NCBI GenBank assembly: GCA_012035135.1
Contig: JAAUPI010000008.1
Location: 1-47,556 of the forward strand
DNA length: 47,556 bases
Direction of reading: 5' to 3'
DNA from: Microcoleus sp. CSU_2_2
Lineage (GTDB): Bacteria; Cyanobacteriota; Cyanobacteriia; Cyanobacteriales; Microcoleaceae
A program made the translations under genes and the position numbers. Positions 10,085 through 19,149 of this stretch are shown piece after piece; within the stretch, counting starts at the first letter, position 1; every line of letters starts with the position of its first letter. The notes beneath the pieces were generated by a model. The model worked only from the letters and a program-made list of their open reading frames with translations. It had not been told where the DNA came from and did not search any database.

Positions 10085-11386
10085 ATGAAGTGCATTAAAT
10101 GCGGAACAGACAATAAGTTAAAAGATCGCACATCCAGAGGTCGCTGTATGCGATGCAACCATCAGTTTGCTTTTGAACCGACTCGAATGACTGGTGTCAA
10201 AATAACTGACCCGATGTTTGCCAAGGCGATCGACGATGTTTCTGTGAACGATACGCTGTTTTTTACTCCCCGACAGTTATTTTATCTTTTGGACAAGCGA
10301 TCGAAACCAAAAATTTCTAAGGCTTTATTAACAGTCCCAGGATACCTATTTCTTAATGTATGTTTGGGTATCTTTGTTGCTCTCTGGACAGCAGGTATAT
10401 CTTTTGAAGGGAATATAGTTTGGATTCTCATAATGTTTGGGATCAATAGTTTATTGATTAAACAAACTTTTACTGCTAGCCGTTCTAGCACATATCCATA
10501 CCAAGAACGCCAGAAATTTGCGAAAAAATTGCAAATTTGGGGAGTAATAGTTCTGGTTTATGGAATAGGTGTTAATTTGTTATCAAGTTCCTTTCTACTG
10601 TTTTTAGCTAGCTCTATTCTAGGAATGATATCTATCTATTTGGGTAATTTGAAAGTTGATAAACAACCTGCAAATAATCAAGGATTTACGATTAATTTAA
10701 ATCAGTTTCAAGACTGGATTGATACTTGGGTACGAATTAACTCTCTGACTAAATTGCTACCCTCTCCCCGCGATACAAATGAAAATGTCGCCGTCAATCC
10801 CGATGTCAGCGCTTACAGTTTCGATCGAGTGGTTGTGTGCGATCGCGCGGAAATTGCCCAGTTTTTAATCGCCAACAACTTTCATTTTGAACACAACTGT
10901 GCAGTCCTCAGCATTACCGGATATCCTCAAAGTATCTTTGACACAACTATGCAAATGCTGCGCCGAAATCCCGACTTAAAAGTGTACGCTTTGCACGATT
11001 GCACTCCCCGAGGAATTGGTTTAGTTAACCACCTGCGCACCAGTCCTAATTGGTTCCCAGATAGCAGCGCGATAATTATTGATATCGGACTGCTACCCCG
11101 GCAAATTATGGCGGCTGACAGCAATATGTTTGTTCTAAATTCTCAGAGTTCGGCACAAGATGCTAGAGAATTGTCACCAGCAATTCGCCAAGATTTATCT
11201 GCTGAAGAATCCCAGTGGTTGGAATCAGGTAATTATGTAGAATTGGAATCATTCAGTCCTCAAAGGCTCATTCAAATTCTGAATTTAGGAATTGCCGGGA
11301 GTCGAGATTTAGATAGCGATGACAGTAGTTTAATTCTGGTAGGGGGTGTGGGTAGTTCTATCTATGTTGTTGACAGTTTTGGTTGA
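10085..11386 (+). CDS. Zinc-ribbon membrane protein of unknown function
   Basis: The ATG at 10085 is chosen because AGAGGAG lies 6 bases upstream; the longer TTG start at 10061 would overlap the previous stop. The protein opens with a zinc ribbon, CIKCG...CMRCN (residues 3-26). Two or more hydrophobic stretches follow (residues about 85-130 and 165-205). The soluble C-terminal part contains VVVCDRAEIAQFL, HDCTPRGIGLVNHLR and AIIIDIGLLPRQI; this is reminiscent of a TOPRIM-like or nucleotide-binding fold, but I cannot assign it. The 20-base gap to the PLP homologue and the good ribosome site suggest co-transcription. The later half has several HIP1-like sites, the membrane part none. Confidence 0.85.
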   Translation: MKCIKCGTDNKLKDRTSRGRCMRCNHQFAFEPTRMTGVKITDPMFAKAIDDVSVNDTLFFTPRQLFYLLDKRSKPKISKALLTVPGYLFLNVCLGIFVALWTAGISFEGNIVWILIMFGINSLLIKQTFTASRSSTYPYQERQKFAKKLQIWGVIVLVYGIGVNLLSSSFLLFLASSILGMISIYLGNLKVDKQPANNQGFTINLNQFQDWIDTWVRINSLTKLLPSPRDTNENVAVNPDVSAYSFDRVVVCDRAEIAQFLIANNFHFEHNCAVLSITGYPQSIFDTTMQMLRRNPDLKVYALHDCTPRGIGLVNHLRTSPNWFPDSSAIIIDIGLLPRQIMAADSNMFVLNSQSSAQDARELSPAIRQDLSAEESQWLESGNYVELESFSPQRLIQILNLGIAGSRDLDSDDSSLILVGGVGSSIYVVDSFG

Positions 11387-11444
11387 GGTTTGTAGCGTTG
11401 CGCCCGGAAGGGATAGCGCATCTTACCTTAACGTAACAAGCGGC

Positions 11445-11754
11445 GTCCGGCAGGGGTTTAAACCCCTGCCTCATAGCGAAAGTCCTCTGAAGAGGACTAA
11501 TGAATATCAAGAAATTAAAAACTGTTCATGGTTAAGCTGCAATCTAATTTTTCGATAATTATAGCGATCCTAAATGATTCGCAAAATTTGTAGGGGTAGT
11601 GCCCCCGTGCCTACCCCTAATCTATCCGGCGATCGCGGGGGGATTGCCCCTACAATAATTACGCAAATGATTTAGGATTGCTATATCATCAATTCTTCAG
11701 TCCTCTTTTAGAGGACTTTAGCTATTAGCCAGGGGTTTAAACCCCTGGCGGGAT
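11445..11754. repeat. Nested palindromic elements: two-hairpin pair around a MITE-like element
   Basis: E3 (11445-11498, forward) and E4 (11699-11754, reverse) are copies of the element at 2257-2408: palindrome CAGGGGTTTAAACCCCTG, spacer CTCATAGC or its variant, then AGTCCTCT...AGAGGACT. Between them lies a second element, 11561-11684, with roughly 45-bp imperfect terminal inverted repeats beginning ATAGCGATCCTAAATGATT and ending in the complement. The open frame at 11346-11558 runs through these repeats and is not a gene. No other content is seen between 11387 and 11782. Confidence 0.75.
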
Positions 11755-11782
11755 TCTGGGTAAAGCGATATTTCGGAATTCG

Positions 11783-13580
11783 GTGAAATTGACTGTGTTT
11801 AAAAATACATTTAGGTGCCAAAATATGCTCGATTACAAATCATTGTTAAGTAATAAAAGCCACCACCAACAAACATCCCATCTCAGTTCAAATTCAACGC
11901 TTGAATCTGCCTCAAATTGGCGGATAGCCTGGGGTAAAATAGATGCGATCGACCCCTCCAGTACAGTTTTGCATGAAGGTAAAATTGCAATTATCTCCTC
12001 GAATCCCAACGCTCATCTAAGTATAAGTCCTTCAAAACAATTTATAGTAATCGGCGATATTTGGCTCAGCAACCGATTGGAATTGCTGGCAAAATTGGGG
12101 ATTGCTGCTAGTAATTGGCAGGGCTGCGATCGCCAATTAATCGCTCAATTGTGGGAACGCTGGGGAGTTGAATGTTTGCCGCTTTTGGCGGGTATGTTTT
12201 GCTTTGCAATTTGGGATCGGGAAAGGCAAGTTTTGCGGCTGGTGCGCGATCGCGCGGGGGCACGAACTCTCTACTATACTAATGTTGGCGCGACTCGCTG
12301 GATTGCTCCTCAATTGCGGGCGATCGCACCTTACCGTTCCAGCGAACTCGACCTCGTAGCCCTGCGAGATTACCTCTGTTGTTCCTTCGTTCCGGGCGAT
12401 CGTACCCTCTGGCAACAAGTGCGAGAACTCCGCCCAGGAAGCATTTTAAGCTTCCCTGACGGCACGATTTCCGCTTACTGGGAACTCCGAGAACAAGTTG
12501 TCGAAGCCACACAATCTTTAGAATGGCACGGCGCGAGATTGCGTTCTCTTTTAGATGAAATTGTCCGAGAATATTTGCCAGAAAATCAATCTGTAGGCGT
12601 CTTTCTTTCCGGCGGGTTAGACTCTAGCTGCATCGCCGCTTTAGCTGCTAAATTTCACGATCGCACCGTTCATACATACTCAATTCATTTCGGTGCAGAC
12701 ACCCCCAACGAATTAGAGTTTTCCAGTTTAGTTGCCCGCCACTGCAACACCGAACACCACATTTTAGAAATTACCTTTCGGGATATGTGGGAAAAGTTGC
12801 CAGAAACAATGGCTTATTTAGACGATCCGATCGGCGATCCGCTGACAGTGCCAAACTTGCTGTTAGGAAAATTAGCGCGAGAATCTGTCGGAGTTGTCCT
12901 CAACGGCGAAGGCGGGGACCCCTGTTTTGGCGGGCCGAAAAATCAACCGATGTTAATTAACAGCTTGTACAATTCTCTCACTAATTTGGATGCGCTGCCA
13001 GCGTATTTGCTGTCATTTAAAAAGTGCGCTGCGGATTTGCCTCAACTGTTAAAACCGGAAATTTGGGCGGCGGTAAAAACAGCACCTTCGGTATTTACTG
13101 CGGATTTGAATGCTAGTAGCAATTATCTCAATCGATTGATGGCGTTAAACATTAAATTTAAGGGCGCAGACCAGATTTTGACCAAAGTGAATAACTTGAC
13201 TCAAGCAGCAGACTTGCACGGGCGATCGCCCTTTTGACCAGCGAATAGTCGATCTGAGCATGACTGTACCTCCAGAGTACAAACTATCGGGAGTTGTAGA
13301 AAAAGCTGTTTTAAAACAAGCAGTTGCTAACATTTTGCCAGCCGAAATTTTAGAACGACCGAAAAGCGGCATGATGGTGCCAGTACATTTGGGATTTAAA
13401 AAGTTTTGGCAGCGCCAAGCTAGGGATTTGTTGCTGTCAAAAAAAGCTGCGATCGCTCCTTATTTCGAGCGAGATTCGATCGTTCAATGGTTGGATTATC
13501 AAGGAGATACTTGGGGGCGTTACGGCGCTAAACTGTGGCTGTTGGCGAGTTTAGAGATTTGGCTGCAAAACAATAAATAG
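11783..13580 (+). CDS. Asparagine synthetase-like protein 2, interrupted by +1 frameshift
   Basis: The first frame (GTG 11783, or ATG 11825) ends at a TGA at 13235. The rest of the synthetase domain follows in the +1 frame to 13580. It keeps WDRERQVLRLVRDRAGARTLYY (glutaminase-fold end), the PP-loop SGGLDSS (276-282) and NGEGGDPCFGG (about 374-384); there is no N-terminal Cys. Skipping one T restores the canonical RSPFDQRIVDLSM and leads into EKAVLKQAV...LPAEI. The break reads CCC TTT TGA C; a Phe tRNA on TTT can move one base and pair with TTT again, as in the prfB frameshift (CTT TGA C), but no strong internal ribosome site precedes it. It may therefore be recoding, decay or an extra T. Its subfamily signature NGEGGDxxFxG...NxP matches the gene at 6862. 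Confidence 0.87.
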
Positions 13581-13793
13581 GAGATGGGGATGGTAGGGGC
13601 GATATTCATGTCACTCAAATGAGTTACCCCAAATGAGTTTCACTTAAAAAAGCGACTTGTCACTTTATTGGAACCAAAGCATATTTAAATAAATGACTGT
13701 CTAATCCAACTGTTAAAAGCGCTGGCTGTAAGCTGAGGGATTTTAGACAGACATATTAAGTAAATTACGCAAACCAACTGAATCAGTAATTGT

Positions 13794-14309
13794 ATGTGGA
13801 TAGGTTCAATTAGACTGACTGTGGCAACGAAGGATGCGCCTTACTACGCAGGAACCGATAGTTTAGTTCAGGCAACAATATTAAGAGATGGCACCGAGCT
13901 TGGAGTATTGAACTTGGATTACCCGACTGAAGACGATCTGGAACCTGGTGCAGTGCGAAATTATGACTATATCGGACCAACAAAGTTGCCTCGAAGAAAC
14001 GATAAAACACCGGAATTGCCACCTGGGATCGGACAAGATCCGATGCCATATCCAGATTATGGTTTTGAATTCTCCAACGGTTTAAATGGTTCCCTCAAAA
14101 TCCGGTTGAGAATACGCGGACGCGATATGTGGATCAAAGATAATGTGGATTTGTACGTTGTATTTATTCGCCAACGAGCCACTAGCTTTGACACCCTAGC
14201 ATGGCAGGAAGATTCTGACTGGACTTACATTGGCAGTTGGACTCAAGATGTCTCAATGAGTACCGATTCTAGCGAAGGCTTTACAACTTGGACTATGACT
14301 CTGAATTGA
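13794..14309 (+). CDS. PLAT/LH2-like domain protein
   Basis: 171 residues, with no signal peptide and no membrane helix. The opening, RLTVATKDAPYYAGTDSLVQ, matches the start of PLAT/LH2 beta-sandwich domains (T-D-x-x-x-A-G-T-D-S-x-V), and LEPGAVRNYDY fits the following strand. PLAT domains bind lipids or proteins; here one appears to stand alone with a C-terminal beta extension (WTYIGSWTQD...WTMTLN). The start is uncertain because no clear ribosome site precedes the ATG. The 213-base gap upstream separates it from the AsnB-like gene. Confidence 0.75.
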   Translation: MWIGSIRLTVATKDAPYYAGTDSLVQATILRDGTELGVLNLDYPTEDDLEPGAVRNYDYIGPTKLPRRNDKTPELPPGIGQDPMPYPDYGFEFSNGLNGSLKIRLRIRGRDMWIKDNVDLYVVFIRQRATSFDTLAWQEDSDWTYIGSWTQDVSMSTDSSEGFTTWTMTLN

Positions 14310-14392
14310 GAAAAGAATAGTCCCGGCGATTGCTTCGCAGGGACTATGGCAATGATAATATTGTGGGGTAATAAACCCAGATTTGTTATTAT

Positions 14393-15217
14393 TTATCGAC
14401 TGCTAGCTAAAGCCTCCCGCAATTTACGATCGCGCTGCGATTTATCAGAAAGTCGTGGAGTCGCCATCCGCAACACAAAATCCAGCAGCCAAGGGGCAAT
14501 TCGGTGACACCAAACTGCTAAATGACTTTGATATCCTACTAAGATTTCCGGTGCATCTTTGTGCAATCCCGCTACCAGTGCGAGGGCAACTTTTTCGGGA
14601 GTTGTCGGCACCACCCAGCGAAATTGTTCCAAGTCTCGCACCATGTCGGTATCTGTTAGAGATGGGAGCAAAGCAATGACTCGAACATTGTATGCTGTTA
14701 ACTCGCTGCGCAAAGCTTGGGTGAATCCCAAAATGGCAAATTTGGTAGCAGAATAAGTTGCCATTGTCGGCGCAGCAATTTTGCCCATCAAGCTCGAAAC
14801 ATTGACGATTGTTCCGTCTTTTTGCGCCGCCATTCGCCGCGCTATTAAGCGAGTAACTGTGTAAGTTCCGAGTAAATTCAAGGCGATTTCTTCCTCAATT
14901 AACGGTAGCGGGGAACGCAAGAAAGATGCTTGGTGTGCGACGCCTGCACAGTTGACTAACAGGTGAATCGGGCCATGATCTCGCCAAGCTTGGGCGATCG
15001 CAATATTCACCGCTACTGACTGAGTTAAATCTAAAGCTAATGGCACTACTTCTGTACCAAAAACTTCGATTTCTGTCGCCAATTCAAGTAATTGTTGGCG
15101 ATTGCGTGCTACAATCAACAAACGTTTGATTCCTTGTCTTGCTAATTCTAGGGCGATCGATCGCCCAATCCCGCGCGAAGCTCCTGTAACAAGAGCTGTT
15201 TTTCCTTGAAGCTGCAT
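14393..15217 (-). CDS. Short-chain dehydrogenase/reductase (SDR)
   Basis: 274 residues of the classical SDR fold. The nucleotide motif TGASRGIG is at residues 11-18, NCAGVAHQ (the NAG motif) near 88, the catalytic Ser in NVSSLMGKI and the YSATK Tyr-Lys pair near 155-159. The RNRQQ after the second strand suggests NADP rather than NAD (inference). The C-terminal tail is hydrophobic (WLLDFVLRMA), so it may touch a membrane. The substrate is unknown. The start ATG is at 15217; the gene is monocistronic and convergent with the PLAT-like gene, with a short TAGTCCC...GGGACTA stem near 14319 between them. Confidence 0.93.
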   Translation of the reverse strand: MQLQGKTALVTGASRGIGRSIALELARQGIKRLLIVARNRQQLLELATEIEVFGTEVVPLALDLTQSVAVNIAIAQAWRDHGPIHLLVNCAGVAHQASFLRSPLPLIEEEIALNLLGTYTVTRLIARRMAAQKDGTIVNVSSLMGKIAAPTMATYSATKFAILGFTQALRSELTAYNVRVIALLPSLTDTDMVRDLEQFRWVVPTTPEKVALALVAGLHKDAPEILVGYQSHLAVWCHRIAPWLLDFVLRMATPRLSDKSQRDRKLREALASSR

Positions 15218-15647
15218 AGATTAAACCCTCTGAATTTGAAGCTCATCGCGCACGGAGTTATAAGTTGCGAGTTATAAATTTTGTGGAGTTAACTCAAAAC
15301 TTTTGAATCGCCAACGTGCGCGTGAGTTGAACTAAACCGTGACTTACGCAAAAAAATTCTTCGATGTGGTATTGCTGTAAGGTGCGCAGTGTGCATCCTA
15401 CAAGTAGATTTTGTGCATAAGTCCTATCAACTTTTGGTTTGCCAGAAATTTGCCACAAATTTGTCATTAATCTGGCGACTATACCTCAAAAGCGAATTAT
15501 ATTCGCCGGGGATTTTTGAGCAATATAGAGCATCAATCACATACCTCCTAGATATGAGTTTTTCGTCTCTATACACACCTTAACAACTTGACAGAAAAGC
15601 GGCAACAATTTTTAATAAATCTTCCGCAACACTTCTTTACAAACTTC
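15218..15647. other. Gene-free gap
   Basis: About 430 bases between the SDR start and the carotenoid oxygenase stop. The frame at 15389-15583 on the plus strand resembles no protein I recognise. I see no clear hairpin or repeat, only a weak GTGCGCA...TGTGCAT stretch near 15380. It should contain the SDR promoter, which I cannot place with confidence. Confidence 0.4.
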
Positions 15648-17117
15648 TCATACGGCATTTTGCCAAGTGCCATGAAAGCTCAAAGGTATAACACCAGGCA
15701 ATTCTAACTGACAAACAGGAGCGCGATCGAGCTTGTCGCTATCAAATATCCAGACTTCGCTTTTATCAGAATTGCCGTCATAAACAACTGTTACTATCCA
15801 GCCTTTTTCGGAGGAAATATCTGGAACGTAGATGGGTTCTGTGGGGTAGCGATTTTCGCCGCAATCGGCAATTGTGAGAGTGCGATTTTGGGTATCAAAA
15901 CGGGCGATCGCGCCGTAACGTTCCGCTACAATATCAACATCAGGGCGATACATTGCCAGATAAATATATCGCGACTCTTGCCCGATTTCGGCAGCAGGTA
16001 CGATCGGAAATTCGCAAGGTGTATCCAGCAATTCTTCTATTCCTATCACTTGCCCCGTCTGCGGATTGAGATGCACTCGGCAGAGAATTCCCTCCGCATC
16101 AGTGCGAGTTTCACCTGTTGCTACTTCTTGCAATCGCTGATTGCTTTTCAAGTCAGCATAGCGCACAAAATCCACCGCAACCTCACCATCTTTGGTGACA
16201 AAACCGTTAGCAAAATGCCACTGAAACCAAGCATCAGTTTGGCTGCGACTAACCAAAGATAGAGTTTCCGAGTCAACAACTAAAATTTGCGTTTCTAACT
16301 CCGGTTTCCATGCAAACGAGTCGCCGTAACTGCTAATTCCCGCTAACACAGGCAAAAATTTGAGTCGCACCGGTGGCAAAAAAAATACTAGATACTTTCC
16401 TGCAAAAACAAAATCGTGCAACAAAGGAATTCCATCTAAAGCAACAGTTGCTTTTTGGACAATTTTTCCTGTACGATCGCTTTTATATAGATGCAACTTG
16501 GTACTAGCACCAGGGGTAACTCCAAAGTTAAAAATATTGCCACTAATCGGGTCGCACTTGCAGTGAGCGGAATAGGTGAATTGTCCTTGCGAATTTCCTA
16601 AACGCTCTATGCCAATAGTTTCTAAAGTTGTCAAATCAAGGCTGTGAGGCGGCCCACCTTCCCACAAAGCTAAAAGTCGATCGGGCAAAGCTAAAACAGA
16701 AGTATTGGCAGCATTTTTAACAGGTTTAGTCCAACGCAGCCACACAGGTCCTGGTGCAGTCATGCCATAATTAGTGTAGAGAAACTTATCAGCTTTTTCC
16801 TCAGCTTGATATCCCGCTGTTTGCACGTAGCGATAAACAGCAGTAGCACCAACATCGGTAAAATGTACAGCCAAAATAGCACCATCGCCGTCAAACCAGT
16901 GTCCCGCAGGTACGCCACCGCGTTCCAAACGTGCAGGCCCATTGCGATAAAGAGTGCCTCGCAATCCTGCTGGAATTTTGCCACTTTTGACAGATAGCTG
17001 AGTCATGGGAAACTCCGCAGCAGTAAGGACTACCGCTTTTGCCCAAGATTTTTTTGCCGATATTTTACTGTCTGTTTTCATTGAACTCTGATAACTTTTA
17101 ACTGAGATACAATACAT
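15648..17117 (-). CDS. Carotenoid cleavage oxygenase (RPE65/CCD family)
   Basis: Up to 489 residues, normal for cyanobacterial apocarotenoid or carotenoid oxygenases. The four iron-binding histidines are visible in order: YSAHCK, LLHDFVF, QWHFANGF and, near the C-terminus, SFHGTW. Typical family segments are RNGPARLERGG...GHWFDGDGAI near the N-terminus and EFPIVP later. These non-haem iron enzymes cleave a carotenoid double bond with O2 to give retinal or related apocarotenoids; the cleavage site cannot be predicted here. The ATG at 17117 gives the longest protein. An ATG at 17081 (MKTDSKISAKKSWAKA) is also likely, because a TATAAT-like -10 sits only about 13 bases before 17117. It diverges from the gene at 17155. 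Confidence 0.93.
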   Translation of the reverse strand: MYCISVKSYQSSMKTDSKISAKKSWAKAVVLTAAEFPMTQLSVKSGKIPAGLRGTLYRNGPARLERGGVPAGHWFDGDGAILAVHFTDVGATAVYRYVQTAGYQAEEKADKFLYTNYGMTAPGPVWLRWTKPVKNAANTSVLALPDRLLALWEGGPPHSLDLTTLETIGIERLGNSQGQFTYSAHCKCDPISGNIFNFGVTPGASTKLHLYKSDRTGKIVQKATVALDGIPLLHDFVFAGKYLVFFLPPVRLKFLPVLAGISSYGDSFAWKPELETQILVVDSETLSLVSRSQTDAWFQWHFANGFVTKDGEVAVDFVRYADLKSNQRLQEVATGETRTDAEGILCRVHLNPQTGQVIGIEELLDTPCEFPIVPAAEIGQESRYIYLAMYRPDVDIVAERYGAIARFDTQNRTLTIADCGENRYPTEPIYVPDISSEKGWIVTVVYDGNSDKSEVWIFDSDKLDRAPVCQLELPGVIPLSFHGTWQNAV

Positions 17118-17154
17118 TTTGCTATAGAATTATACCAGCAAGTAACTAACAGCT

Positions 17155-18168
17155 ATGATTCTACCGCGTCGCTATCTGCTCCGAACTTTTGGGCTGACCG
17201 CCATTAGCACTCAATTGTTGCCGATCGCCCAAACCAATTTATCCCCACAAACTATCATTAAACCACGCCGCCTGCAAGTCGGTGATACTATAGCTTTAAT
17301 CAATCCTGCTGCTTTCAGCTACGAAAAAGAAATTCAGCAATTTTTTAAAGTGGCAGAAAACTTGGGTTTAAAAGTTAAAGTAGGAAAGCATTTTTACGAT
17401 CGCTACGGTTATTTAGCAGGCAAGGATGCTGAACGCGCTGCCGATGTCAATGCTGCATTTGCTGATGACTCAGTGCAAGCTATTTTTACCGGAATGGGTG
17501 GCTGGGGATGCAATCGAATATTACCGCTGCTGGATTATAACACGATCCGCAATCATCCGAAAATTATCATGGGATTCAGCGATATTACTGCGCTTTTATT
17601 AGCTATTCATGCTAGAACTAATCTGCTCACATTTCACGGGCCTTTGGGTGTGTCTAGCTGGAGTCCATTTACAGTAGATTATGTCAAACAAGTTTTGTTT
17701 GATGGTGAATCTGTTACTATGCAAAACACCAAAACTGTGAAAATTGAAACCATTGGAAGTGGAAAAGCAAGGGGAAAATTACTCGGAGGCAATTTGTCAG
17801 TAATCGCAGCAATGATCGGTTCGGATTATTTGCCAAAGTGGGAAAATAGTATTTTGTTTGTCGAAGAAGTTGGAGAAGAGGTTTATCGGGTCGATCGAAT
17901 GTTGACGCAACTTAAATTAGCTGGAGTTCTCGATCGAATATCCGGTTTTGTTTTCGGACAATGTACGAAGTGCGACGCCGAAAAACCGCAAGAATCGCTA
18001 ACATTAGCTCAAGTTTTGTCCGACCACATTCGCCCGTTGAGAATTCCCGCGTGGTATGGTTCAATGGTCGGTCACATTCGAGATAAGTTTACATTGCCGA
18101 TCGGCTTACAAGTTGAAATTGACGCTGACTCTGGTACAATTAAATTGTTAGAATCCGCTGTCAATTAA
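17155..18168 (+). CDS. LD-carboxypeptidase, peptidase family S66
   Basis: 337 residues with the S66 hallmarks. There is a mid-protein GMGGWGCNRILPLLDY, the nucleophile Ser in IMGFSDITALLLA (about residue 142), the glutamate in FVEEVGEEVYRVDR and the catalytic His in GSMVGHIRDKF. Members (LdcA-like) remove the terminal D-alanine from muropeptide tetrapeptides in murein recycling, or cleave related L-D bonds. The N-terminus PRRYLLRTFGLTAIS looks like a twin-arginine or weak export signal, suggesting a periplasmic role, unlike cytosolic LdcA. The start ATG is 38 bases from the divergent carotenoid oxygenase start, so the two promoters share a very short region. Confidence 0.92.
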   Translation: MILPRRYLLRTFGLTAISTQLLPIAQTNLSPQTIIKPRRLQVGDTIALINPAAFSYEKEIQQFFKVAENLGLKVKVGKHFYDRYGYLAGKDAERAADVNAAFADDSVQAIFTGMGGWGCNRILPLLDYNTIRNHPKIIMGFSDITALLLAIHARTNLLTFHGPLGVSSWSPFTVDYVKQVLFDGESVTMQNTKTVKIETIGSGKARGKLLGGNLSVIAAMIGSDYLPKWENSILFVEEVGEEVYRVDRMLTQLKLAGVLDRISGFVFGQCTKCDAEKPQESLTLAQVLSDHIRPLRIPAWYGSMVGHIRDKFTLPIGLQVEIDADSGTIKLLESAVN

Positions 18169-18192
18169 ATTTTAAACTATTCTCTATCTTGG

Positions 18193-18342
18193 CGAGGCAG
18201 AGCCTCTGGATCTGCGTTCCCAGGCAGAGTCTGGGAACGAGGAAAAACGAGAAAACGAGAAAAATATAGATATGTAGGGGTGAAGCATTTGGGCGACAAT
18301 TCATCTTGAAAACCCTTAATTTTATGCCCAAATGCTTCACCC
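18193..18342. repeat. Two adjacent palindromic repeat elements
   Basis: First element: the hairpin GAGGCAGAGCCTC (18194-18206), then GTTCCCAG...CTGGGAAC (18216-18238). Reverse and partial copies lie at 5668-5711 and 28128-28149. Second element: GGGTGAAGCATTTGGGC (18278-18294) pairs perfectly with 18326-18342; it is copy 2 of the repeat at 1934-2000. The open frame start at 18306 falls inside this element, which argues against it as the real start of the next gene. Confidence 0.75.
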
Positions 18343-18380
18343 TCCCCAGGGGATCGAGAAAATACAAAATTAGGACGATC

Positions 18381-19136
18381 GTGAAAAACCGACAATTCAT
18401 CAAACCACTAGCAGCAATCATCTTAGCAATAATTTGCCTGTTGCCACTCAGTGCTTGTGCAGCGGTAAAAGCAAGTGAAACTGCCAGCAGCAACGCGATT
18501 TACCAGCAGCGAACCGTTCACAATCCCGACGGAATAGGAAAATTTTACATGGGTCGAGAAATTGCCCAAGTCATGGGATATCAAGGCGCTGGCTGGCTGG
18601 AAAGACCCTCTCGCGGCATGGAAGAAAAATCGGCTAGATTAGTTAACAATCTCGATTTAAAACCAACCGATATTGTAGCAGATATTGGAGCGGGTACGGG
18701 ATATTTTAGCTTGCGAATTGCTCCCTTACTTACTGAAGGTAAGGTACTCGCAGTTGACGTGCAGCCGGAAATGATCGAATTTATAAAATTGAACAAACAA
18801 GAGAAAAATATCACTAACGTCGAGCCAGTTTTGGGCAGTATTTCCGACCCAAACTTGCCAGAAAATAGTGTAGATGTCGCGCTGCTAGTGGATGCTTATC
18901 ACGAATTTGCATATCCCAGAGAAATGATGCAAGGAATTGTGAAAGCACTAAAACCGGGCGGCCGTGTAGTATCGATCGAGTTTCGTGGCGAAAACCCGCT
19001 GATTCCGATTAAAGGTTTGCACAAAATGACGCAAAAGCAAGTAAAAAAAGAAATGGCAGCCGTAGGTTTAGTCTGGAAAGAGACAAAAGATATGTTGCCT
19101 CAGCAGCATTTGATGGTGTTCGAGAAATTGAATTAA
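18381..19136 (+). CDS. Predicted lipoprotein, class I SAM-dependent methyltransferase
   Basis: The GTG at 18381 is preferred over the longer start at 18306. It gives an export signal, KNRQFIKPLAAIILAIICL, ending in the lipobox LSAC, and an AGGA ribosome site precedes it. The mature part is a Rossmann methyltransferase with motif I DIGAGTGYFSLRIAP, the acidic strand AVDVQPEMIEF, and ALLVDAYHEFAYP plus LKPGGRVVSIEF for motifs IV-V. The combination of a lipoprotein signal with a SAM enzyme is odd because SAM is cytosolic; related exported methyltransferases are known from genomes, but their function is not clear to me. The substrate is unknown. Confidence 0.88.
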   Translation: MKNRQFIKPLAAIILAIICLLPLSACAAVKASETASSNAIYQQRTVHNPDGIGKFYMGREIAQVMGYQGAGWLERPSRGMEEKSARLVNNLDLKPTDIVADIGAGTGYFSLRIAPLLTEGKVLAVDVQPEMIEFIKLNKQEKNITNVEPVLGSISDPNLPENSVDVALLVDAYHEFAYPREMMQGIVKALKPGGRVVSIEFRGENPLIPIKGLHKMTQKQVKKEMAAVGLVWKETKDMLPQQHLMVFEKLN

Positions 19137-19149
19137 TTGAGAGGCATAG

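Noticed and set aside
11346-11558. 70-codon frame over the end of the zinc-ribbon gene
   Set aside because: It overlaps the real gene in another frame and continues through element E3.
6862-13580. Lasso-peptide gene cluster
   Set aside because: AsnB-like proteins fit a cyclase, but no precursor peptide, RRE protein or transglutaminase-like protease is visible.
14319-14348. Terminator between the PLAT-like and SDR genes
   Set aside because: TAGTCCC...GGGACTA pairs, but no T run follows on either strand.
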